From Bradyrhizobium elkanii USDA 76 (GTDB lineage: Bacteria; Pseudomonadota; Alphaproteobacteria; Rhizobiales; Xanthobacteraceae), in the NCBI RefSeq assembly GCF_023278185.1, contig NZ_CP066356.1, positions 8,548,001-8,612,000 of the forward strand: a stretch of DNA of 64,000 bases. Reading direction: 5' to 3'. Positions within the stretch are counted from its first letter, which is position 1; every line of letters starts with the position of its first letter. A model generated the notes under the pieces. It was not told the origin of the DNA. It made no database searches and saw only the letters and a program-made list of their open reading frames with translations. Both the position numbers and the translations under genes were made by a program. This document shows positions 44,307-51,198 of this stretch, one piece after another.

Positions 44307-46058
44307 ATGATGATCATCCGCCGCCGGGAATTCCTGAAAGCTGCGGCCGCCGCAACGCTGACGGCCGGCCTGCCCCGCCTTGCGCGCAGCGCCGACACCG
44401 CCAGCGTCTACGACCTCGAGCGGTTCGGCAACGCCCGCATCCTGCACATGACCGACACGCATGCGCAGCTGAAGCCGGTGTTCTTCCGCGAGCCCGGCGT
44501 CAATCTCGGCGTCGGCGCGATGGCCGGCCAGCCGCCGCACCTCGTCGGCAAGGCGTTCCTCGACCGCTTCGGCATCCGGCCCGACAGCGCCGACGCCTAT
44601 GCCTTCACCTGCGTCGAGTTCGAAAAGGCCGCCGGCCGCTTCGGCCGGCTCGGCGGCTTCGCCCACCTGAAGACGCTGGTTGACAAGCTGCGCGCCGATG
44701 TCGGCGAAAAGCGTTCGATCCTGCTCGACGGCGGCGACCTCTGGCAGGGCTCGGCGCTCGCCTATGCCATGAACGGTGCCGACATGGTGGAGGCCGCCAA
44801 TCTGCTCGGCATCGAGGCGATGACCGGGCACTGGGAATTCACCTATGGCGAACAGGTGCTGCGCGACAACCTCTCCCGCTTCAAGGGCGAGTTCCTGGCG
44901 CAGAACGTGTTCCTGACCGAGGAAGCCGCGTTCAACGACGCCAAGGCGTTCGACCCGGCCTCGGGGCGGGTGTTCAAGCCGTCCGTCATCAAGGAGATCG
45001 GCGGCCATCGCGTCGCGATCATCGGCCAGGCCTTCCCCTACGTGCCGATCGCGCATCCGAAGCGCTTCACGCCGGACTGGAAGTTCGGCATCCGCGACGA
45101 GGAGCTGCAGAAGCTCGTCGACGGCCATCGCAACAACGACAAGGTCGAGGCGGTGATCCTGCTGTCGCATAACGGCATGGATGTCGATCTCAAGCTCGCC
45201 AGCCGCGTCACCGGCATCGACGTCATTCTCGGCGGTCACACCCATGACGCGATCCCGATCCCGATCACGGTGACCAATGCCGGCGGCGTCACGCTGGTGA
45301 CCAATGCCGGCTCCAACGGCAAGTTCATCGGCGTGCTCGATCTCGATCTGGCCAAGGGCAAGGTCGCCAATGTCCGCTACCGGCTGCTGCCGGTGTTCGC
45401 CGAACTGCTGAAACCCGATCCTGCGATGCAGACACTGATCGACAAGATGCGCGATCCGCATGTCGACGAATGGAACAGCAAGCTTGCCTCGGCCGACCGG
45501 CTGCTCTATCGCCGCGGCAATTTCTCCGGCACCGTCGACCAGTTGATCTGCGATGCGCTGCTGAACGAGCTCGACGCCGAGATCGCGCTGTCGCCGGGCT
45601 TCCGCTGGGGCATCACCACGCTCGCCGGCCAGCCGCTGACCATGGAAGACGTGCTGTCGGAAACCGCGATCACCTATCCGGAGACCTACGTCGCCACGAT
45701 GACCGGCAGCCAGATCAAGGATGTGCTGGAAGACGTCTGCGACAATCTGTTCAACGTCGATCCCTATTATCAGCAGGGCGGCGATATGGTCCGCGTCGGC
45801 GGCCTCGCCTACACCTGCACGCCGGGTGAGAATGTCGGCAAGCGCATCTCCGAGCTGAAGCTCGGCAACGGCAAGCATCTCGAAGCCGGCAAGCACTACA
45901 AGGTCGCAGGCTGGGCCTCGGTCAACCAGCAGAGCGGCGCGCCGATCTGGGATGTCGTCGCGAGGCACCTGCGCTCCGGCCGGCCGCCGAACCGCGACGA
46001 ACCCGGCGTGACGCTGAAAGGCGTCGAGGACAACCCGGGCATCGCGAGGCACGGATGA
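44307..46058 (+). CDS. soxB: Thiosulfohydrolase SoxB
   Basis: A 583-residue dimanganese enzyme that hydrolytically releases sulfate from SoxY-bound thiosulfonate. The Tat signal RRREFLKAAAAA is at residues 5-16. The metallophosphoesterase-like ligands include Asp50 and His52 (MTDTHAQLK), Asp144 (DGGDLWQG) and the SoxB signature GHWEFTYG near 174-181; a later GGHTHDAIP supplies more ligands. The C-terminal nucleotidase-like domain is complete. The stop overlaps the DsrE-like gene by four bases. Confidence 0.95.
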   Translation: MMIIRRREFLKAAAAATLTAGLPRLARSADTASVYDLERFGNARILHMTDTHAQLKPVFFREPGVNLGVGAMAGQPPHLVGKAFLDRFGIRPDSADAYAFTCVEFEKAAGRFGRLGGFAHLKTLVDKLRADVGEKRSILLDGGDLWQGSALAYAMNGADMVEAANLLGIEAMTGHWEFTYGEQVLRDNLSRFKGEFLAQNVFLTEEAAFNDAKAFDPASGRVFKPSVIKEIGGHRVAIIGQAFPYVPIAHPKRFTPDWKFGIRDEELQKLVDGHRNNDKVEAVILLSHNGMDVDLKLASRVTGIDVILGGHTHDAIPIPITVTNAGGVTLVTNAGSNGKFIGVLDLDLAKGKVANVRYRLLPVFAELLKPDPAMQTLIDKMRDPHVDEWNSKLASADRLLYRRGNFSGTVDQLICDALLNELDAEIALSPGFRWGITTLAGQPLTMEDVLSETAITYPETYVATMTGSQIKDVLEDVCDNLFNVDPYYQQGGDMVRVGGLAYTCTPGENVGKRISELKLGNGKHLEAGKHYKVAGWASVNQQSGAPIWDVVARHLRSGRPPNRDEPGVTLKGVEDNPGIARHG

Positions 46059-46510
46059 CACGCCGCGCGCTGATCGCGACGCTCGGCTTTGCGGCGATCG
46101 CGCTGGCGACGCCGCTCGCGCGCGCCCAGCTGGCGCCGTTGCAGGACAAGCCGTTCGCCGAGCACAAGGTCGTGCTGCAGCTCTCCGACAACGATCCGAG
46201 GAAGCAAGGCCTCGTCATCAGCGTCGCCAACAATCTGATGAAGCATTACGATCCCGACAAGGTCGCGGTCGAGATCGTCGCCTTCGGCCCGGGCATCGAC
46301 CTGCTCAAGCCCGACAACCCGAACCGCAAGCTGGTCGAGAGCCTGGTCGCGCAGGGCGCGCGGGTCGACATCTGCCTCAACACCGTCGACACGATCGAGC
46401 GCGACAGCGGCAAGCGGCCGGACTACATCGCCGCCGCCACCCCCGTGCAGGTCGGCGTCGCGCAGATCTTGCTGCTCACCGAGAACGGATACACGCTGGT
46501 GAGGCCGTAA
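46055..46510 (+). CDS. Exported DsrE-like protein
   Basis: A 151-residue periplasmic protein of the DsrE/DsrF superfamily. A signal peptide (about 1-24, ending ARAQ) leads to a Rossmann-like domain with VVLQLSDNDPRKQGLVISVANN and VEIVAFGPGIDLL. The cysteine at about 109 (VDICLNTVD) may carry sulfur. It overlaps soxB by ATGA, so it belongs to the sox operon and probably handles sulfur in the periplasm, but no defined Sox role is known to me. Confidence 0.82.
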   Translation: MTRRALIATLGFAAIALATPLARAQLAPLQDKPFAEHKVVLQLSDNDPRKQGLVISVANNLMKHYDPDKVAVEIVAFGPGIDLLKPDNPNRKLVESLVAQGARVDICLNTVDTIERDSGKRPDYIAAATPVQVGVAQILLLTENGYTLVRP

Positions 46511-46511
46511 A

Positions 46512-46545
46512 CCTCCGCGTCATTGCGAAGCGAAGCAATCCGTGT
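46512..46545. repeat. Short dispersed repeat (CGTCATTGCGAAGCGAAGCA type)
   Basis: CGTCATTGCGAAGCGAAGCA resembles an abundant alphaproteobacterial intergenic repeat end; only a fragment is present. Confidence 0.45.
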
Positions 46546-46588
46546 TTCGCCGCAGGAGTTACGTTCGGCTCGCATCGTTGCAAAACCC

Positions 46589-46723
46589 GTCATCCTGAGG
46601 TGCGAGCGCGAGCGAGCCTCGAAGGATGAATCGGCCCCGATGCCTCTCCGCACGCCCCTTTCCCGGAACGAGCCGGGCCGTTCACCCTTCGAGACGCCGC
46701 TGCGCGGCTCCTCAGGGTGACGG
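46589..46723. repeat. Dispersed palindromic repeat, family D copy 4
   Basis: GTCATCCTGAGGTGCGAGCG to CCTCAGGGTGACGGG. It fills most of the 311-base gap after the sox operon. Confidence 0.85.
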
Positions 46724-46754
46724 GGTCAATTCTTGTCCAGGGGATGGATTTGCT

Positions 46755-46785
46755 TTGAATGGATCCTATCTATGGAATAATATCC
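46755..46785 (+). promoter_or_regulatory. Sigma-70-like promoter with partial dyad before the persulfide dioxygenase gene
   Basis: TTGAAT (46755-46760) and TAATAT (46778-46783) are spaced exactly 17 bases. GGAT at 46761 and ATCC at 46782-46785 give an imperfect dyad with AT-rich inner arms, compatible with a repressor such as an ArsR-family persulfide sensor; that identity is inference. Confidence 0.5.
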
Positions 46786-46821
46786 TCCATGTGACTCGGC
46801 CCGGAGAATAGGTAAGCCGTC

Positions 46822-47862
46822 ATGATCTTTCGCCAGCTCTTCGACAGCGTATCCGGCACCTACAGCTACCTGCTCGCGAGCCGCGCCGGCGGCGAGGCAC
46901 TGATCCTCGATCCGGTGCTCGAGAAGGCCGATCGCTACTGCAAGCTGCTGCAGGAACTCGACCTCAGGCTGGTCAAGGCCGTCGATACGCACCTGCATGC
47001 CGATCACGTCACCGGCCTCGGCGAGCTGCGCGACCGCACCCAGTGCATCACCATCATGGGCGAGCAGAGCAAGGCCGACGTGGTGTCGATGCGCGTCTCC
47101 GACGGCGACAGGGTGACGATCGAGGGCCTTTGCCTTGAGGCGCTGTACACGCCCGGCCACACCGACGATTCCTATAGTTACCTGATGGGCGACCGCGTCT
47201 TCACCGGCGACACGCTACTGATCCGCGGCACCGGCCGCACCGACTTCCAGAACGGCAGCGCGCGGGCGCAGTACGATTCGATCTTCAACCGCCTGCTGAA
47301 GCTGCCGGAGGAGACCATGGTGTTCCCCGCGCATGACTACAAGGGCGACACCGTCTCCACCATCGGCGAGGAGAAGCGCTACAATCCGCGGCTGCAGGTG
47401 AAATCGATCGACGACTATGTCGAGCTGATGAACAACCTTCATCTCCCGAATCCAAAGATGATGGATGTCGCGGTGCCCGCCAACATGCATGTCGGCCTGC
47501 ACCAGGACGAACTCGCCAAGGAAGGCCTCTCCCTCAGCGCGCGCGACGCCATCGCGAGCCTCGGCCGGCCCGATATCCTCCTGGTCGATTTGCGCGAAAG
47601 CGGCGAGCGGGCCAAGCACGGCACGCTCGCGGGCGCGCTGCACGCGCCCTATCCCGGAATCTGCGCCACCCTGCAGCCCGGCGGCATGCTGCGCGAAGTC
47701 GCGGCCGCAACCGGCCGCCGCGTGGTGTTCTTCTGCGCCTTCGGCGAGCGTTCGGCGATGGCGGTGGCCGCCGCGAAGAGGGCGGGGCTGGTCAACACCG
47801 CTCATATCGAAGGCGGCATCGACGCCTGGAAGAAGGCCGGCGGGCCGGTGGTGATGGGATAG
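46822..47862 (+). CDS. Persulfide dioxygenase-rhodanese fusion
   Basis: A 346-residue two-domain protein. The N-terminal metallo-beta-lactamase domain (about 1-230) has HLHADHVTG (His57, His59, Asp61, His62), His113 and Asp130, the mononuclear iron set of ETHE1-like persulfide dioxygenases, which oxidise glutathione persulfide to sulfite. The C-terminal rhodanese domain (about 245-346) has the active-site loop CAFGERS with Cys305. The fusion resembles the Blh/PDO-rhodanese proteins of sulfide detoxification. Located just after the sox operon but with its own promoter. Confidence 0.88.
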   Translation: MIFRQLFDSVSGTYSYLLASRAGGEALILDPVLEKADRYCKLLQELDLRLVKAVDTHLHADHVTGLGELRDRTQCITIMGEQSKADVVSMRVSDGDRVTIEGLCLEALYTPGHTDDSYSYLMGDRVFTGDTLLIRGTGRTDFQNGSARAQYDSIFNRLLKLPEETMVFPAHDYKGDTVSTIGEEKRYNPRLQVKSIDDYVELMNNLHLPNPKMMDVAVPANMHVGLHQDELAKEGLSLSARDAIASLGRPDILLVDLRESGERAKHGTLAGALHAPYPGICATLQPGGMLREVAAATGRRVVFFCAFGERSAMAVAAAKRAGLVNTAHIEGGIDAWKKAGGPVVMG

Positions 47863-47891
47863 TCCGTCTACCGCGCACAATCTCTACCACC

Positions 47892-47936
47892 GTCACCCTG
47901 AGGAGCGCACAGCGCGTCTCGAAGGGCGACGGATGA
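47892..47936. repeat. Family D repeat, half copy
   Basis: GTCACCCTGAGGAGCGCACA with GCGCGTCTCGAAGGGCGACG; one end of family D only, between the persulfide dioxygenase and btuF. Confidence 0.65.
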
Positions 47937-47943
47937 CGAAGGA

Positions 47944-48759
47944 TCACCGCCTCACTCGCTGCAACTCTTCCGTCAGCCGGTCCAGCGCATCCGCCAGCAT
48001 CACGCCGCCGCACACCGTGAGCCGCTCGGGCAGCACGATGCGCTTGCTTTGCGGATAGAAGCGCTCCAGGGCCGGATGCAGCAGGAAGGCGCGACCGTCA
48101 TCCTCGGCGCGGTCGCCGGCTTCCGACACCAGGATGAAATCCGGCCGCAGTTTTACGATCGCCTCCAGCGAGGCAAATCCGCCAGCGCTCAAGCCGAGTT
48201 CGCCGGCGGCGTTGGCGAGGCCGGTTGCCGCCAGCAGCGAGCTGACCAGGCTGCCGTCGCCAGGCACAAAGCCGCGTCGCTCCAGCGGCAGCACGCGATA
48301 ATGATGCGCGCTTGCCGCCGCCCGCGCCCGGGCGGTGGCCGCATCGAGGCGCGCGATCTCGGCTTCCGCGCGATCGGGATGCTGCACCACATCGCCCATC
48401 GCGCGGATCTGGTCCTTCACTTCGTCCAGCGTGCGCGGCACCGTGAATTCGACGAGGTGCAGCCCGTTGGCCTTCAACAGGTCGCGCGTCGCGCGCTTGT
48501 CGAACAGGCTGACCACGACGAGGTCGGGCTTGAGCAGCAGCACGTCCTCGGCTTCGCCGGACAGACGCGGAAAGTTTCGCGCCTTCTCCGCGGCCCAGGA
48601 TTGCCAGGCATCGCGCGAGAAGCGGCTGAGGCCGATGATCTGGTCCGGATCAGCCAGCGACAGCACGAGCTGGTCGCCGCAGACATTCATGGAGGCGATG
48701 CGCGGTCCGGCGGCAAATGAGATGCTCACCGGCATGAACCAAGCAAGAACCGAAAACAT
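47944..48759 (-). CDS. btuF: Cobalamin-type ABC transporter substrate-binding protein
   Basis: A 271-residue periplasmic binding protein of the BtuF/FhuD class (two lobes joined by one helix). Signal peptide about 1-18; then ASMNVCGDQLVLSLADPDQIIGLS, a typical BtuF N-lobe start, and ALDRLTEELQR at the end. The cobalamin assignment comes from the riboswitch-controlled btuB in the same locus. The frame stays open for 74 codons upstream through a family H repeat, but the ATG at 48759 starts a proper signal peptide. It is separated from btuD by that repeat. Confidence 0.82.
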   Translation of the reverse strand: MFSVLAWFMPVSISFAAGPRIASMNVCGDQLVLSLADPDQIIGLSRFSRDAWQSWAAEKARNFPRLSGEAEDVLLLKPDLVVVSLFDKRATRDLLKANGLHLVEFTVPRTLDEVKDQIRAMGDVVQHPDRAEAEIARLDAATARARAAASAHHYRVLPLERRGFVPGDGSLVSSLLAATGLANAAGELGLSAGGFASLEAIVKLRPDFILVSEAGDRAEDDGRAFLLHPALERFYPQSKRIVLPERLTVCGGVMLADALDRLTEELQRVRR

Positions 48760-48806
48760 AAGCGCAAAACAGTGTGAAGCGAGATGGCTGCCACGCTGAC
48801 GCTGAG

Positions 48807-48934
48807 CCCCCTCTCCCGCTTGCGGGGGAGGGTCGGGGTCGGGGTCGTCCCGCAATGAACACTCTTTGAGTGGAGAGAGCCCCCACCCGCTGCGCTCTTC
48901 GAGCGCAGCGACCTCCCCCGCAAGCGGGAGAGGT
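48807..48934. repeat. Dispersed palindromic repeat, family H copy (CCCCTCTCCC type)
   Basis: CCCCTCTCCCGCTTGCGGGG at the left and CCTCCCCCGCAAGCGGGAGA at the right with the inner CTGCGCTCTTCGAGCGCAG hairpin. It lies between btuD and btuF. Confidence 0.85.
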
Positions 48935-48965
48935 GAACTGAGCTCGTGGTGAGGCCGCGGCCTCA

Positions 48966-49739
48966 TCACACGTCCGCCCACGGCACGATGACGGCTTCGC
49001 GCTGAAATTCGGCACGATAGGCGCTGACCCGGAACACGCTGGCGAGGACGCTCTCCGACAGTGCCTCGACAGGCGCGCCTTGCGCGGCCAGCCGTCCCTC
49101 CGCGAGCACCAGAACATGATCGGCGAAGCGCGCGGCGAGTCCGAGATCGTGCGTCACCACGATGACCAGCACGCCGGTGTCGGCGACGTTGCGCAGCTTC
49201 TGCATCACGTCGATCTGGTGGCGCGGATCGAGCGAGGCGGTCGGCTCGTCGGCGAGGATCACCGGCGCCTCCACCGCGAGCACCCGGGCCAGCGCGACGC
49301 GGCTGCGCTCGCCGCCGGAGAGTTCGGTGACGCGGCGATCGCTGAATTCAGTGACGTCGACCGCCTGCATCGCGCGCAGCACCGCCTCCATATCCGTCTG
49401 CGACAGCCGCGCCGGATCGGTCGCGCCGTGCGGGTAGCGGCCGAGCGCGACGATGTCGCGTGCCGGCAGCGGCCAGTGCACCATGTGGCCCTGCGGCAGA
49501 TAGGCGAAGCGCTTCGCACGCTCGCGCAGCGGCAGCGACGCCAGCGGATCGCCGCCGATCCGGATCTCGCCGCCCGACGGGATCAGCCCGGCCAGTGCGC
49601 GCAGCAGCGTGGTCTTGCCGGCGCCGTTCGGCCCGACCAGCGCGACCAGATGGCCCGATGGCAGCGACAGCGAGACATCGTGCAGCACCTTGCGGCTGCC
49701 GAGCGAGGCATTGAGAGCAGCGGCGGAGAGCAGCGTCAT
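48966..49739 (-). CDS. btuD: Cobalamin-type ABC transporter ATP-binding protein
   Basis: A 257-residue ABC ATPase. Walker A GPNGAGKT (36-43), Q-loop in YLPQGH, signature LSGGERSRVALAR, Walker B VILADEPT and the H-loop in VVTHDLG are all intact. The GHMVHWPLPARDIVALGRYPH stretch is typical of iron-siderophore/cobalamin importers. It overlaps btuC by four bases (ATGA). Confidence 0.88.
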   Translation of the reverse strand: MTLLSAAALNASLGSRKVLHDVSLSLPSGHLVALVGPNGAGKTTLLRALAGLIPSGGEIRIGGDPLASLPLRERAKRFAYLPQGHMVHWPLPARDIVALGRYPHGATDPARLSQTDMEAVLRAMQAVDVTEFSDRRVTELSGGERSRVALARVLAVEAPVILADEPTASLDPRHQIDVMQKLRNVADTGVLVIVVTHDLGLAARFADHVLVLAEGRLAAQGAPVEALSESVLASVFRVSAYRAEFQREAVIVPWADV

Positions 49740-50788
49740 GCCACGCCTCCGCCGAGCGCGCGACGTTCGCGCATGATCAGATAGAGGAAGAACGGCACGC
49801 CGATGATCGAGGTCAGCACGCCGACCTTGATGTCCGAGGTCGAGGGGATAATGCGCACCGCGATATCGGCGGCGAGCAGCAGCGCCGAGCCGGTGAGCGC
49901 GCTCGGCACCAACAGCCGCGCCGGATCGTGACCGATCAGCGGACGCATCAGATGCGGCGCGACGAGCCCGATGAAGCCGATCGTGCCTGTCACCGCGACC
50001 GCGCCGCCGACGCCGAGCGCCACGCCCGTGATGACGAGGAGCCGCAACCGTCCGACATCGACGCCGAGGCTCTGCGCCGCCTCCTCGCCAAGCGTCAGCG
50101 CGCGGAAGGCGCTCGCCTGGCTGAGCAGGATGGCGGCGCCCGCGACGATGAAAGGCAGTGCCAGCGCCACGTGCTGGAAGCTGCGGTCCTCCAGCGAGCC
50201 GAGCAGCCAGAACGCGATCTCCAGCACCACGAACGGATTGCTCGAGAGATTCATCACCAGCGCCGTCGCCGCCCCCGCAAAGCTCGAGATCGCGAGCCCG
50301 GCGAGGATCAGGATCAAGAGCCCGGCATTGCGGCCGGCGATCGCAAGCAGCGCGAACACGGAGCCGAAGGCGGCGATGATCGCCACCACCGGCAGCGCGT
50401 AGGAGCGCACATCGGCGAGGCCCAGCGCGATCACCAGCACCGCGCCGAAGGCCGCCGATTGCGGCGCGCCGAACAGCGACGGCGAGGCCAGCGGATTGCG
50501 CAGCAGCCCCTGCAGCGCCGCACCCGACAGCCCGAGAATAGCGCCGATCGCGAATGCCAGGATGGTGCGCGGCAGGCGGATCTCGCGCACGATCACCTGC
50601 GCCACATCGCTGCCGCCGCCGAACAGCGCCTCGATCACCGCAAGCGGCGACAGCCGCACCGGCCCGATGCCGAGCGAGATCAGCAGCAGCAGGACCACGA
50701 GCGCGAGCAACGCCGCGGTGGCGCCCCACCGGCGCCGCGCCGCGACCTCGGCCGCCAAGGCAAAATCCTGCACGCTCATTGAATCCAT
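49736..50788 (-). CDS. btuC: Cobalamin-type ABC transporter permease
   Basis: A 350-residue FecCD-family permease with about ten transmembrane helices. Family marks include RLPRTILAFAIGAILGLSGAALQGLLRNPLASP split over TM2-3, the coupling-helix region GEEAAQSLGVDV and GFIGLVAPHLMRPLIGHD. ATG at 50788 is chosen; an in-frame ATG at 50779 is possible, and the open frame continues upstream into the riboswitch region on the other strand. It is divergent from btuB. No second riboswitch was found on its own strand. Confidence 0.88.
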   Translation of the reverse strand: MDSMSVQDFALAAEVAARRRWGATAALLALVVLLLLISLGIGPVRLSPLAVIEALFGGGSDVAQVIVREIRLPRTILAFAIGAILGLSGAALQGLLRNPLASPSLFGAPQSAAFGAVLVIALGLADVRSYALPVVAIIAAFGSVFALLAIAGRNAGLLILILAGLAISSFAGAATALVMNLSSNPFVVLEIAFWLLGSLEDRSFQHVALALPFIVAGAAILLSQASAFRALTLGEEAAQSLGVDVGRLRLLVITGVALGVGGAVAVTGTIGFIGLVAPHLMRPLIGHDPARLLVPSALTGSALLLAADIAVRIIPSTSDIKVGVLTSIIGVPFFLYLIMRERRALGGGVA

Positions 50789-50904
50789 GCTCTTACAGCG
50801 ATCGCCGTGGCAGACAAGCGACACTCGACAAAAACCGTGGCCGCCCGGCCGCCGCCCGACTTCCGCCGGATTGACTTTGCTGCCCGGCCGAACCCTAGAT
50901 GAAC

Positions 50905-51080
50905 ATGACGGTTCTTTCATGAGATGAAAAGGGAATGCGGTGCGGGGAAACTTCCCCAACGCCGCGGCTGCCCCCGCAACTGTATGCGGTGAATCCTTCG
51001 TCACAGGCCACTGGGAATCTCGGTCCTGGGAAGGCGACGAAGGGTAACGACCCGCGAGCCAGGAGACCTGCCGTCAGCCG
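50905..51080 (+). promoter_or_regulatory. Cobalamin (B12) riboswitch
   Basis: Class I cobalamin aptamer: AAAAGGGAATGCGGTGCGGG near 50927, CCGCGGCTGCCCCCGCAACT with TGTATGCGGTGA, GGCCACTGGG, CTGGGAAGGCG, and the B12 box GCGAGCCAGGAGACCTGCC at 51054-51072. It controls btuB about 120 bases downstream, presumably lowering expression when adenosylcobalamin is present. Ends are estimated. Confidence 0.93.
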
Positions 51081-51198
51081 TGGTCACACGCGAGGATGCC
51101 GGTCGGGGAGTACAGGCATGAGCTTCACCTGATGCCGTGAGCACGATGGTGAGACTGGTTCGCGGTGACGTGCCACTGACGTTGCCGAGGCCTCGCTT

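Noticed and set aside
50880..51198. Short plus-strand gene overlapping the B12 aptamer (from 50935)
   Set aside because: The conserved riboswitch sequence explains this segment; the frame encodes nothing recognisable.
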